Source of the DNA: Mucilaginibacter sp. SMC90
Lineage (GTDB): Bacteria > Bacteroidota > Bacteroidia > Sphingobacteriales > Sphingobacteriaceae
Assembly: GCF_022811725.1 (NCBI RefSeq)
Contig: NZ_CP094527.1
Location: 7,254,001-7,318,000 of the forward strand
Direction of reading: 5' to 3'
DNA length: 64,000 nucleotides
Shown here: in pieces, positions 52,506-61,289 of the stretch
How positions within the stretch are numbered: the first letter of the stretch is position 1
Layout: the number at the start of each line of letters is the position of its first letter
Notes under the pieces: generated by a model
Told to the model about the DNA's origin: nothing
Database searches by the model: none
Seen by the model: only the letters and a program-made list of their open reading frames with translations
Program-made: the position numbers and the translations under genes

Positions 52506-53399
52506 TTATTTAAGCGACTGACCGGGAATCTGGATTTTTAAGCTGAGTTCCCGGTTCAGGCTATCAATGAGATAATCATACAATGACAATGAAGGCGCGT
52601 CGCCGGCGTGGATGAAAAAGTAAAGGGACCTGAGGCCGGTTTGCTTCCACGCTTTAAGCCGTTTGACCCACTCATCTAACCTGAGTAAATCTGTTCGCTC
52701 GTCCCCGCAATTAACGAATCGTATAAAAGCGTGTGGGACCGTCAGTTCCATGTGTAGGCAATCCCGCCTTCCGGCCGTGTCCGAGATGACCGCACCGATA
52801 TTTAGATCACTGAGCAAGTTAAACAAACTATTCCGGTGTTCTTCCGCTGCAAACCAGCTTTTATTCCTTACTTCGATATACAAAGGCGCATCTGAAGGTA
52901 AAGATGATAAATAGGACCTCAATTCGGGAAAGCTCTTGGGTGAGAAGTTATCCGCCAGTTGAAGAAACAAAGGTCCGAGATGTTTTCCGAAAACGGAGAT
53001 ATTAGTGTAAAATTCGTTGGTTTGTTCCTCTACATTGCGAAACCTGCGGATATGCGTAATACTCTGCGGAAACTTGGGGCAGAATTTAAAGTCAGGTATG
53101 TCCTGAACCATTTCTTTCCAGGCGGCGATCCGTTCCCGGGGTTGTGGCTGATAAAATGTAGCCCCAAGCTCTACCGTATTAAAATACCTGGCATAATTCC
53201 TTAAAAAGTCTGCGTCTTTGGTTCCTTTGGGATATAAGCTGCCGATCCAATTCTTATAACCCCACTTTGGCGCGCCCACAAAGGCTTCAAAATCACCCAC
53301 AGGTTCCGCGTTTTCGAAAACCCGTAAAGTTCTCACGCTGTCCGCCGGCAAGTGATGATCAAAATTTGTTATGTCTATTTCGTTTCTACCAAAGTGCAT
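52506..53399 (-). CDS. DUF72 family protein
   Basis: 297 aa, complete. DFEAFVGAPKWGYKNWIGSL, YPKG...FLRNYARYFNTVELGATFYQ, FKFCPKFPQSITH, GPLFLQLADNFSP, PLYIEVRNKSW, then a VPHAFIRFVNCG strand: the ordered TIM-barrel motifs of DUF72/YecE. Activity is unknown. First gene of an operon with a DNA glycosylase, which supports a nucleic-acid link. Confidence 0.9.
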   Translation of the reverse strand: MHFGRNEIDITNFDHHLPADSVRTLRVFENAEPVGDFEAFVGAPKWGYKNWIGSLYPKGTKDADFLRNYARYFNTVELGATFYQPQPRERIAAWKEMVQDIPDFKFCPKFPQSITHIRRFRNVEEQTNEFYTNISVFGKHLGPLFLQLADNFSPKSFPELRSYLSSLPSDAPLYIEVRNKSWFAAEEHRNSLFNLLSDLNIGAVISDTAGRRDCLHMELTVPHAFIRFVNCGDERTDLLRLDEWVKRLKAWKQTGLRSLYFFIHAGDAPSLSLYDYLIDSLNRELSLKIQIPGQSLK

Positions 53400-53605
53400 A
53401 AATCAAAGGTATTGAGTCCTTTCAAAAAAGCATTATCATACGCTAAATAAATTGTCCGATCGCCGGCATCTCTGCATTAAAAAGAGTCCTAAAAGGAGCA
53501 TAACGGACATATTGTTTATGCGATGCACTTATACTCTGCTGGATGGCCGGCATGATCGCTTAATTTGACCGAAAAGAAAAAATAAATTAATTTCAGCCGC
53601 TGGGT

Positions 53606-53836
53606 ATGGGACAATTACTAAGGATAAATTTTGAGAATCAAGATCATAGTTTCAGGATCTTGAACAAAGAAGCAATTACGCGTGAAACACAGATCATCGA
53701 TCTGCTGCTGGACGGCCAGCCGTTGACGATCATTAAAGAAGGCAAGTTTTGGGTGGCGGAAAAACCAATGCAAGGTATTACGGCGGACCTGGTTAGTGCA
53801 GTCGCTAAAAACATCGCCCTACGTTTCCGGATATGA
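53606..53836 (+). CDS. Small beta-rich protein coupled to a GNAT acetyltransferase
   Basis: 76 aa. LLRINFENQDHSFRILNKEA, IIDLLLDGQPLTIIKEGKFW, then TADLVSAVAKNIALRF. Same layout as the product at 52272, including 'LLDGQPLTII'. Its stop overlaps the acetyltransferase start (ATGA), so the two are translated together. Confidence 0.63.
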   Translation: MGQLLRINFENQDHSFRILNKEAITRETQIIDLLLDGQPLTIIKEGKFWVAEKPMQGITADLVSAVAKNIALRFRI

Positions 53837-54360
53837 CCGTTATCGAAAACGATGCCTATTGTATCGAACCTTTAGCCGCAAATGATGTCCTGCAACATGA
53901 AAGACTGGCCTCGGAAATCTATCAGTTATTATCCGATGAGCATACGTTACAATACCTACCCGACAAAAAACTCACATCATTGCATGAGGCCAGGATCTGG
54001 CTGAGTACCGCTATATTAAATTTCTATTCCGGCCGCAACCAGGTCCATTTGATCCGCTCAAAGTCGAACGGTGCATTATTAGGTGTTCTGGACCTTATAC
54101 CGCCGGTAGTGGCTAAAGAGCATTACCAGCTGGCACACTATCCATTTTTTATCGAATTTTATTTGAAAGGACACGTCCGGGGCAAAGCATTAATGACGGG
54201 ATTACTGCCGAAAGTAGTCAAACATTTGGAAGGTAAAGGGATCCGAGAACTGGCAGCCGTTGTCAACCGGCGTAATATTCCGGCTGCAAAAGTATTAAAG
54301 CGTTCCGGTTTCAGGTTAGCCGGAATTTTTGATCAGATGCAGGATATTTATTATTACTGA
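53833..54360 (+). CDS. GNAT-family N-acetyltransferase
   Basis: 175 aa. RimJ/RimL-like order: an N-terminal EPLAANDVLQHERLASEIYQ, the central HLIRSKSNGALLGVLDLIPP strand, FYLKGHVRGKALMTGLLPKV (acetyl-CoA loop region, though the usual R/QxxGxG/A is degraded to GHVRGKA), and VNRRNIPAAKVLKRSGFRLAG near the end, which is diagnostic. Substrate unknown. Confidence 0.83.
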   Translation: MTVIENDAYCIEPLAANDVLQHERLASEIYQLLSDEHTLQYLPDKKLTSLHEARIWLSTAILNFYSGRNQVHLIRSKSNGALLGVLDLIPPVVAKEHYQLAHYPFFIEFYLKGHVRGKALMTGLLPKVVKHLEGKGIRELAAVVNRRNIPAAKVLKRSGFRLAGIFDQMQDIYYY

Positions 54361-54425
54361 ATACCTTAAAAATTTATGACAAAATAATTTTAAAGTCGCT
54401 AGAATTAGTATCATGCAAAACCGGG

Positions 54426-54854
54426 TTAGCCCATTGAGATTTTCTCAATATGAGATTCCAATACACGAATAAGAAGCTGATATTTTAAATTTTTTTTTGA
54501 GTGGATAAGTTGCATCAGCAGGAATATCCATAAAACAGCCAGTATCATTGATCCCATCAGAAGTCCCATCCTGATTTCCTGGAAGGGCGATCCCCCCCTG
54601 AACGCTAAAGCCGAGATAATTGCACTAACCACGAGAAAAACCGAAATAAGTTTGTAGAGACTAAATCCCTGATAGCGTTGTTCTTCAGCCTGACGTTCTT
54701 TGAGTAAGACCACAAAAAACTTTAGTTTTTCAAGACTTACCGGAGGAAAGGCGGAAAAAAAAGCCTGAATCTTGGATACCTGTACATCCAAAGGATCAGC
54801 AGGCTTCAGCTGTTGCTTTTCAAAATAAATGAGTTCCTCGACGATCATGTTCAA
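54426..54854 (-). CDS. Two-helix membrane protein, 142 aa
   Basis: A cytosolic helical start (EELIYFEKQQLKPADPLDVQ), two membrane segments (LYKLISVFLVVSAIISALAF and MGLLMGSMILAVLWIFLLMQ) and a basic C-terminal helix. No family recognised. It lies between the repair island and the transfer operon. Confidence 0.57.
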   Translation of the reverse strand: MNMIVEELIYFEKQQLKPADPLDVQVSKIQAFFSAFPPVSLEKLKFFVVLLKERQAEEQRYQGFSLYKLISVFLVVSAIISALAFRGGSPFQEIRMGLLMGSMILAVLWIFLLMQLIHSKKNLKYQLLIRVLESHIEKISMG

Positions 54855-54914
54855 AAATAAAGATTTCCGGCAGTTTTAATTGATATGTTGAAAGTTCTGC
54901 TCAATCGCCGCCAA

Positions 54915-54953
54915 AAATAAAAGCCCCAAAGCGCTCGCCGCCGGGACTTTTTC
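54915..54953 (-). terminator. Possible terminator of the transfer operon
   Basis: An imperfect AAGCCCC/GGGACTT stem flanked by A-rich and T-rich runs, about 110 bases beyond the last gene of the leftward transfer operon. Confidence 0.35.
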
Positions 54954-54967
54954 CTAAACCTTATCAC

Positions 54968-54989
54968 AATGAGCTTAGGAGAGCTCATT
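54968..54989. promoter_or_regulatory. Perfect 8-bp inverted repeat
   Basis: AATGAGCT-TAGGAG-AGCTCATT between the transfer operon end and the 142-aa gene. It may be an operator or a small hairpin. Confidence 0.45.
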
Positions 54990-55060
54990 AAAGCCAAAGA
55001 TGATGATTAATATGGATTTACTACTGGTTTGAGAACAATCGTGATTTGCTGTGACGACGA

Positions 55061-56284
55061 TCAAACTTTTACACTGCTTTTACGGGACTGCTTTTTCTCA
55101 GGCTCCTGCGCTTTTGAAGAATCACCCTGCTTTTCTGATCTGGTTTGTTTTTGACTTGTTTCCTGTTTCTGGGCAGACGGGAACAATTCTTCCCTTTTCA
55201 TCTTTTTCATTTGATGGTCAAAGACGTTGACGGTTTTATATTGCGGGTTGGCAGCGATAAAATACTTCTGCTCATTGCCGTCCTTTTCGACCGTAATCTG
55301 CTGTTTGTTGCCTTTCTTTAGCGAACGAAGCAGGTCTTCCCTTGATTTGGGATCATTCATTTCCTTGATTCCCTTGCCGTCAAGGAATTTTTCGACGTCA
55401 AAGCTGTGCTGCTTTAAACGGGCATTCCCGCCATCGGTCAGGTCCTTCCAATCCAGCTTCACCCAGGCATGATATTTCTCATGATCTTTATTGAACAGCT
55501 GCTTGAATACCGCCCTGCCGTCCAGGCCATCCGACCGGTCCATAAGGTTAAACGCTTCCTTCGCCGTAACGCCGTTACCTTTGTTGATATAAAAACTTTG
55601 CGTGGTGTTTTCATTGCCTTGTTTTACGGAGGCGTCGAATTTATTCAGGAAATACATATCCTGATTATTCCCGGCCTTAAAATGAAGCGTATAGTCGACT
55701 TTACGCTGGTTATATTCCTGTTGCGTGGTCAGGTTAAATTCAGGCGTTTTCGCTTCGATCTGCTTTTCCATTTCACCGTTCAGCTTCTCGCCAAACCCAA
55801 GGTTCAGCAGACTGTTCTTCAAAAATTCTACGTTCTGATTCATTGGACTATGATTTAATTGTTGGAAATAATCAATTCGCTTCGGGTTGTTTTCTGCCAG
55901 GTAAGCTTTAACACCTTCCTGATTCAGCATCCAGGGCTTTGCCTGCTCATCGGGTAATTGCTGTACCAATGCCTTTGCCAGCACCTGAGCGGCGCTTTCC
56001 TTGGAGATATCGGCATGGAAGCCCCGCCAGCTCTCGTTCATGGTATTTTGTTGGTATAAAGCCGCGTCGTAACCATACAAAACGACCGGACCATCCCGTT
56101 CCGGGCGGTACAGATCGAAAAAGAAGTCGAACGCTACCCGCTCGGAAACCTCGCGGTGCTGGATTTGCCACTGAATGTTATCACTCATGACACTTTCTCT
56201 CAGCCTGTCAACCAATTGTGGCGAAACAAAGCCAAGGTCAGCCAGTTGGTTCTTCAATTCAAACAAGTTTGTGGCGCGATCCAT
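55061..56284 (-). CDS. DUF3945-like conjugative-element protein, 407 aa
   Basis: Two repeats of an N-terminal helical module (LFELKNQLADLGF at the start; VEFLKNSLLNLGFGEKLNGE near 150) are followed by a YTLHFKAGNNQDMYFLNKFD strand region. The C-terminal HAWVKLDWKDLTDGGNARLK...FLDGKGIKEM...QQITVEKDGNEQKYFIAANP unit is typical of DUF3945 proteins of Bacteroidota ICEs. The tail is charged and disordered. Last gene of the transfer operon, overlapping the previous one by 26 bases. Role unknown. Confidence 0.72.
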   Translation of the reverse strand: MDRATNLFELKNQLADLGFVSPQLVDRLRESVMSDNIQWQIQHREVSERVAFDFFFDLYRPERDGPVVLYGYDAALYQQNTMNESWRGFHADISKESAAQVLAKALVQQLPDEQAKPWMLNQEGVKAYLAENNPKRIDYFQQLNHSPMNQNVEFLKNSLLNLGFGEKLNGEMEKQIEAKTPEFNLTTQQEYNQRKVDYTLHFKAGNNQDMYFLNKFDASVKQGNENTTQSFYINKGNGVTAKEAFNLMDRSDGLDGRAVFKQLFNKDHEKYHAWVKLDWKDLTDGGNARLKQHSFDVEKFLDGKGIKEMNDPKSREDLLRSLKKGNKQQITVEKDGNEQKYFIAANPQYKTVNVFDHQMKKMKREELFPSAQKQETSQKQTRSEKQGDSSKAQEPEKKQSRKSSVKV

Positions 56285-57299
56285 TTTTCACTCCTTTTGT
56301 TAAGTTTGATAATTCAGGTTCCGCTTTAATGCTATTATCCGCCTTTTCTTTCTTGTACTCAGGCTGAGGTGGTTTGAAGGGCCGATAATCGGCATCGAAA
56401 AGCAGGATCATTTTGTTTGCAGGGTCAGCCTGCAGGAAAACCTCGTGTGATTGCCCGTGCTGTTTCCATTGCGTTTCTACCTGCTGACCGTTTTCGAGCA
56501 GCCGGATAATCTCCCCCTTATCCGGTGGCAGTGCGTGAAAATCGGCTAATGCTCTTCCAATATCAAAGGCATAATCCGGATGATACTCCCGGATGCCTTC
56601 GAAACCGAGCTGCACCCAGCGCTGACGTTCCCGTCCTTCGAAATCCAGGTACTGTTGTTTGAGGGCGCGGCCTTCCAAAAGTCCCCTGACCTGACCGACT
56701 TTAATTTCCGGCCAGTCGGATTTTATAAAGGTGTACGCGCTCACTTCAACGCTGCCGTGAAGCAACTTGCCGTCGATTTGGGTCAGTTGGAAATTACCAT
56801 AGGGATCTTTTTCAAAATGCAGGTTCAATCCGAGTTTCTTGTCCTGTTCCAATTGCGAACCTACAGCGAGGTCAATTTGACGACGGTCCTGATCAAGGTG
56901 ATCTTCCAATCGGCCTGCCATCGAACCAAGACCAGAGTTTCGAAGGATCCTCTTGAGTTCGATCATATTATTTTCACGCTGAATACGCTGTTGTTCCAGG
57001 AAAGCAGGCCGGTCGATGTAACGATCTTTCAACCGTTGAATATACCTGACCAATGGATTGGGGTATAATTGACGCTCCAGGTTTTTGATCTGCTTATTCA
57101 GCAACAACATAAAAGGCTTTTCATCCGGCCGCACTGTTCCGACAAGCAGGTGGCGGGCTTCCCGAAGATGATGATACTGCAGCCTGCTGATACCTGCATC
57201 GTCGGCAGCCCCTGCCCTGATCAGCGGGTCCATGGACTTTTTTTTATCCTCCCAATCATTGAAGACCAGGAGTACCCGGTTTGTCATGGTTTTCATCAC
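56259..57299 (-). CDS. Conjugative-element protein of unknown function, 346 aa
   Basis: Mostly helical first half (LVRYIQRLKDRYIDRPAFLE, IELKRILRNSGLGSMAGRLE). The second half, LGLNLHFEKDPYGNFQLTQI and the QRWVQLGFEGIREYHPDYAF segment, resembles the N-terminal half of the DUF3945-like neighbour, so the two may be related. Three bases after TraM. An ATG at about 57287 is an alternative start. Confidence 0.58.
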   Translation of the reverse strand: MMKTMTNRVLLVFNDWEDKKKSMDPLIRAGAADDAGISRLQYHHLREARHLLVGTVRPDEKPFMLLLNKQIKNLERQLYPNPLVRYIQRLKDRYIDRPAFLEQQRIQRENNMIELKRILRNSGLGSMAGRLEDHLDQDRRQIDLAVGSQLEQDKKLGLNLHFEKDPYGNFQLTQIDGKLLHGSVEVSAYTFIKSDWPEIKVGQVRGLLEGRALKQQYLDFEGRERQRWVQLGFEGIREYHPDYAFDIGRALADFHALPPDKGEIIRLLENGQQVETQWKQHGQSHEVFLQADPANKMILLFDADYRPFKPPQPEYKKEKADNSIKAEPELSNLTKGVKNGSRHKLV

Positions 57300-57302
57300 G
57301 AT

Positions 57303-58430
57303 TTAAGGATTGATCTTAAGCAGAACAGGATAAGCATCGCTTAGCCGCACCTTGATTTTCCTGGCCTTTTTACTAAAAATGCTTTTGGCAGCATTTACGC
57401 CGCCAGCAGCGGCCTGCGCGCCAATGCTTTGATCGGCGGATAAAAACTGCATGCTTTGAATGGCATTATCGCCGGCCGAAATGGCCGGTCCTGAAATTTC
57501 CGCTTCAGGGGCAGGGATACCCGGCATCCCGTCCAGACTGAAGACGATCAGGTTAACCGGCAGGATCTGCTTGTCCAGCCTGATATTCCGGATCGTCAGC
57601 AGCAGCCGCTGATTGGTTATCTGGCACACGCCAAACAATTCCTGCCCTTTCGGCAAAACCTGGTTCTTAACCGTCAACATATCGGTCAGCTTCAGTTTCA
57701 CAGCGCCGCCGTCCGCTACTTTTTGTTTTCCGTCAATTATCGCTGGAACGGCGCGAAAAGGCTGCGTGGCAGAATCCGTCTTTAGCGGATTGGATTTGCC
57801 TGGTGAAGTTTCAGGCCGTTGTGAATTCTGTAATGTTTGTAATTGCTCCATCAGTTTGCTTAATTGCTGGATCTCCGGGTCCGGACTATTATCGGCATGC
57901 ATACTGTTAACCATCTTTTGGATCTGCTCTACGTTTTTTACAGCTTCCGCATGTTCAGGGCTATAGGAAGGTGCTATTGCAGCAGGCTGCGCCTGATTGA
58001 GCTGACGGTTAAGTTGTGAAAGCCGCGCCTCGATCTTTGCGGATTGCTGGTCGGCAGTATACGGTTTAGCAGGATTAGCTGCCTGCTTTTCCTTAGGTAT
58101 ATTATTCTGGCTTCCAAAACCCATGCGTTCAACAAAACTTTGGCTGATGCCATCCGCTGATTGATCAGAATCTCTAGTGGCGGATTGATAGATCCCCATT
58201 TTATCTTTGGCTTTATCTTCTTTAAACTGCGCTGAAGGTAAAGCCATATCGATCCCTTTCTGCTCTGCCACGGGAGAAGATGATTTTGCAGATTTCCCCC
58301 CGCCAAGTGCCCAGAATGCCATAGTGGTAAATGGGAGTACCAGCAAGGGTAATACCATAAGGAATCGTCTTTTCTTTAAAAATTCATTGCTGTGCTGCGG
58401 CTTCGCAGCCTTCTGTTGTTGCTTTTTCAT
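57303..58430 (-). CDS. traM: TraM-like conjugation protein (VirB10-like role)
   Basis: 375 aa. A single N-terminal membrane helix (FLMVLPLLVLPFTTMAFWAL), a long Gln/Ser-rich linker, and a C-terminal beta domain (VKLKLTDMLTVKNQVLPKGQ, ELFGVCQITNQRLLLTIRNI, LDKQILPVNLIVFSLDG) matching Bacteroides TraM. It is thought to link inner- and outer-membrane parts of the channel. Follows TraL by five bases. A TraN gene, usually next, is not seen; the 346-aa gene stands in its place. Confidence 0.87.
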   Translation of the reverse strand: MKKQQQKAAKPQHSNEFLKKRRFLMVLPLLVLPFTTMAFWALGGGKSAKSSSPVAEQKGIDMALPSAQFKEDKAKDKMGIYQSATRDSDQSADGISQSFVERMGFGSQNNIPKEKQAANPAKPYTADQQSAKIEARLSQLNRQLNQAQPAAIAPSYSPEHAEAVKNVEQIQKMVNSMHADNSPDPEIQQLSKLMEQLQTLQNSQRPETSPGKSNPLKTDSATQPFRAVPAIIDGKQKVADGGAVKLKLTDMLTVKNQVLPKGQELFGVCQITNQRLLLTIRNIRLDKQILPVNLIVFSLDGMPGIPAPEAEISGPAISAGDNAIQSMQFLSADQSIGAQAAAGGVNAAKSIFSKKARKIKVRLSDAYPVLLKINP

Positions 58431-58435
58431 AAGAT

Positions 58436-58774
58436 CTATTTTCGATGGGTTAATGAATCTGTTTTTAATACGGTATCCTCCCCGGGCGGCTGGCCATTTG
58501 ACGCTTCGCCGATATGCCGGGAAACGTAGCTTCCGCTGGTAATCGGCGCCGACCTCCCGCGCTGCAGGATCAAACTGGCTACCATCGCCCCCGCAAATAC
58601 CGCAATGATCGCGGCCAGTATCCCCGCTTGCCGGCGAAGGGAATAATTACCGACCATCTTATTCATGCGCATGCTGACATGATCCTGCCACCGGATGACC
58701 TTACCGGCGATCCTGATCGCCAACGGATCATTTGCCGCGTCAATAATTTTCGGTTGTCTGCTGAATAGGTTCAT
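58436..58774 (-). CDS. TraL-like small membrane protein
   Basis: 112 aa with one membrane helix (QAGILAAIIAVFAGAMVASLI) after a basic N-terminus. Position between TraK and TraM and the size match TraL (DUF3989-type) of Bacteroides elements, but the sequence itself is weakly conserved. Confidence 0.68.
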   Translation of the reverse strand: MNLFSRQPKIIDAANDPLAIRIAGKVIRWQDHVSMRMNKMVGNYSLRRQAGILAAIIAVFAGAMVASLILQRGRSAPITSGSYVSRHIGEASNGQPPGEDTVLKTDSLTHRK

Positions 58775-58778
58775 AGGA

Positions 58779-59396
58779 TTAATGTTTAATCGTTGTGTCG
58801 CGGTTCGTCAATACCTGCCAGTGCTGGATCAGGAATCCATGTGGATTATTATCGGTCTGTTGCTGCATATCCCGGACCTCCCCACGGGTCACCAGCTTCC
58901 GGGTTACTGTGCTGCTCGCCCGGATAAGCTTTTCGGTCGCGTAACAGGTGAAAGAATAGGGAAACTGGTTTCCCTCCAAACTCATACTGTCTACCTTGAT
59001 CTGTTGCGATATATTCGCGGAGATCAGGTTATTGAAATATCCGGACTCCTTGAGGTTATCGTACTGGTGTTTGGCAGATTCGTCGGCCAGGTAAAGCGCT
59101 TTGGAGATATTAGCCTGTATGGCCTGGTCATCCGGGCTAAGGTTGAAAAAATCCTCGTGAAAAGTCTTAATATGGTCTCGCAGCTCTACCGGCAGATTGC
59201 TCTTCCGGTCGGACGCGAGCGCCTCCAGCACTTTCCCGTCGTAAAGGATATGAACGGTTTGTTGTGCCCTGGCAACCGTTTTACTATTGATATAGCAGAC
59301 AAAACAGGTAATAAAAATATTTGCGCCGATCAGCACGATGCTGAAAACTTTGATATGCTTAAAGGCGGTGTCGATATTTTTCAGATGTGTAAACAT
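58779..59396 (-). CDS. traK: TraK-like conjugation protein (VirB8-like)
   Basis: 205 aa, the standard length. Begins FTHLKNIDTAFKHIKVFSIV, then one membrane helix (LIGANIFITCFVCYI), then a periplasmic domain (VHILYDGKVLEALASDRKSN, PVELRDHIKTFHEDFFNLSP, KVDSMSLEGN). This is the TraK signature; it is an assembly factor of the channel. Confidence 0.92.
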   Translation of the reverse strand: MFTHLKNIDTAFKHIKVFSIVLIGANIFITCFVCYINSKTVARAQQTVHILYDGKVLEALASDRKSNLPVELRDHIKTFHEDFFNLSPDDQAIQANISKALYLADESAKHQYDNLKESGYFNNLISANISQQIKVDSMSLEGNQFPYSFTCYATEKLIRASSTVTRKLVTRGEVRDMQQQTDNNPHGFLIQHWQVLTNRDTTIKH

Positions 59397-59411
59397 GGCA
59401 GTCGTTTTTGG

Positions 59412-60629
59412 TTAAGAGACTTTATTATCTTTATCACCGGATAAGCGCCCGGCCTGGTAATTATCGACCTGGTTTTCCCTACCGCCGGAACGGTATCCCG
59501 CTGCAAGATCACCGGGTGCTGAAGCGAGATTAAACGCACCGTTTAAGGCCCGCTGCCCTCCGGCCGTACCTGCCTGCGTAATCGTACGGGAAGACTGGCT
59601 GATCAGCGTATTTACTTTTTGTAGTAAACCGTTGCCGCCACCCGCATTCACGATATATCCTGCAATGCCGGGCACGGTGAAATAACCGAGGATGCCAATG
59701 ATCAGGAAGATCAGGTAGGCAGTATCGGTGGAACTGAAGAAAGTATCACCGGTATTTTCCACCTGGGAAATATCCAGCTTGAGCATGTTCTCCTGGACCT
59801 TGCCGATGATGGCCCCGAAGATGTTGGCCACCGGCAGCCATAGGAATACATTGATGTACTTGGCTAACCAGACAGACAGCGTATGCTGAAATCCGTCAAA
59901 TACCGCTAAACCAAAAACAATTGGCCCGAGAATGGCAAGCACGATCAGGTAAAAGGTCCTGATGGTATTGATACAAAGTGCAGCGGCTTCATAAAGAACC
60001 TGTAAAACTTCTGACATCCATTGCTTTACCGTATTTCTGAAATTATAAGATGCTTTGGCCATGGCGAATTTTACATCATTGCCTATCCCATCAATGACAC
60101 CTTCATTTGCACCTGTTGGGTCATCGTGATGCGTGTATTTATACCAGGTTGCACGGTCCCCCTCTCCACTTTCCCCGACATACATTTGCCAGGTTTCCGT
60201 CTGCTTTACTGCCGCCTCTTTGGCCTGCAACAGTTTTTCAATGGCGGCATCCGAATTCTGTACCATCCCTGAAGTAGCGGTGACGGTCGGTTGCATGACG
60301 CCATTGATCACAGCGATCACGCCCGGAAAAATTATCAATGCGATACCTAAGGCAAAGGGACGCATCAGGGGATAAAAATCGATAGGCTCGGCATTGGCGA
60401 TCTGACGCCACACCCGGTAGCTGATATAAAGTAATGCACCAAAACCCGCAATAGCGCGACCCACACCGATGAGTTCGCCGCATAATGGCAGCATATCATT
60501 ATAAACGCTGTCGAGGGTTGCCTGTAATCCGTGTATATCATCAGCGATGCCTGCGGCGCGGGAATTGAATGGCAATAGCATCATGGCCCCAGCGACGATT
60601 CCGGCGAATAATAATTTGTTTCTCATCAT
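59412..60629 (-). CDS. traJ: TraJ-like polytopic membrane protein (VirB6-like)
   Basis: About 405 aa from ATG 60629; the frame opens at a TTG at 60635. A signal-like start is followed by six or more membrane helices (GVGRAIAGFGALLYISYRVW, LALGIALIIFPGVIAVINGV, TFYLIVLAILGPIVFGLAVF, YLIFLIIGILGYFTVPGIAG). It matches TraJ of Bacteroides conjugative transposons, the inner-membrane channel component. Confidence 0.9.
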   Translation of the reverse strand: MMRNKLLFAGIVAGAMMLLPFNSRAAGIADDIHGLQATLDSVYNDMLPLCGELIGVGRAIAGFGALLYISYRVWRQIANAEPIDFYPLMRPFALGIALIIFPGVIAVINGVMQPTVTATSGMVQNSDAAIEKLLQAKEAAVKQTETWQMYVGESGEGDRATWYKYTHHDDPTGANEGVIDGIGNDVKFAMAKASYNFRNTVKQWMSEVLQVLYEAAALCINTIRTFYLIVLAILGPIVFGLAVFDGFQHTLSVWLAKYINVFLWLPVANIFGAIIGKVQENMLKLDISQVENTGDTFFSSTDTAYLIFLIIGILGYFTVPGIAGYIVNAGGGNGLLQKVNTLISQSSRTITQAGTAGGQRALNGAFNLASAPGDLAAGYRSGGRENQVDNYQAGRLSGDKDNKVS

Positions 60630-60631
60630 GA

Positions 60632-61279
60632 TCAATTTTTAATGGTAAATACCTGTTTCATTGTCCGGCTGTCCGCCAGATCTTTGGCGCGCTGGATAGC
60701 GAGCAGCGCTCCCTGCCGGTTAAAAGACCGAAGGAACTGTAGCTTATCCGATCCTGTCGCATAAAGCCGGTCAATGCCTTCGATGCGCTCGGCGTCTGAC
60801 ATCCGAAGTTCATTTGCGGTAATCAAATGAGTAAGTTCCGTCAGGTCATCCAAACTTTCGGCGAGAAGTTTGGAATACACATTTTCCATATAAGAAAGCT
60901 CAGCCGCGCTGAAAACGCCCCGCCTCCGGAATCCGGAGATGGCAGACTTATATTCGCTTACTAAACTAACCTGCATACTGATGACCTCCGCTACACGCCC
61001 GTAGTTCCTGATGGAAGGGTTGATGGCCATCAAGCTTCCCAGGTAGAGATCGTGCAGGTTAAAATTACCTTTGGATAAGTTCGAGACCAGGCCGTAACCT
61101 TTATTATAAATCCGGTAGCCGGTCTTCATATCGTTAAGGATATTCTTGAACTGAGTTAGTTTCTCCACATCCAGGATTAATTGCTGGAGTTCCTGGCTTT
61201 GAGCCGATGCCTTCTCTGGAGAGATGAAGGGAAACAACAGTAAAACCAGGGGTAAAATGTATTTCAAAAGATGCTTCAT
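60632..61279 (-). CDS. TraI-like exported helical protein, paralogue 3
   Basis: 215 aa from ATG 61279. Signal peptide (LKYILPLVLLLFPFISPEKASA), then all-helical: QLILDVEKLTQFKNILNDMK, RIYNKGYGLVSNLSKGNFNL, ELSYMENVYSKLLAESLDDL. The last part (LRMSDAERIEGIDRLYA) resembles the two genes upstream. Such proteins (TraI/DUF4141 region, sometimes labelled TerB-like) are periplasmic parts of the transfer apparatus. Confidence 0.78.
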   Translation of the reverse strand: MKHLLKYILPLVLLLFPFISPEKASAQSQELQQLILDVEKLTQFKNILNDMKTGYRIYNKGYGLVSNLSKGNFNLHDLYLGSLMAINPSIRNYGRVAEVISMQVSLVSEYKSAISGFRRRGVFSAAELSYMENVYSKLLAESLDDLTELTHLITANELRMSDAERIEGIDRLYATGSDKLQFLRSFNRQGALLAIQRAKDLADSRTMKQVFTIKN

Positions 61280-61289
61280 AAGGAAATGG

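Noticed and set aside
56580..57068. 162-codon plus-strand frame within the transfer operon
   Set aside because: Antisense shadow of the 346-aa ICE gene; no motif or start signal.
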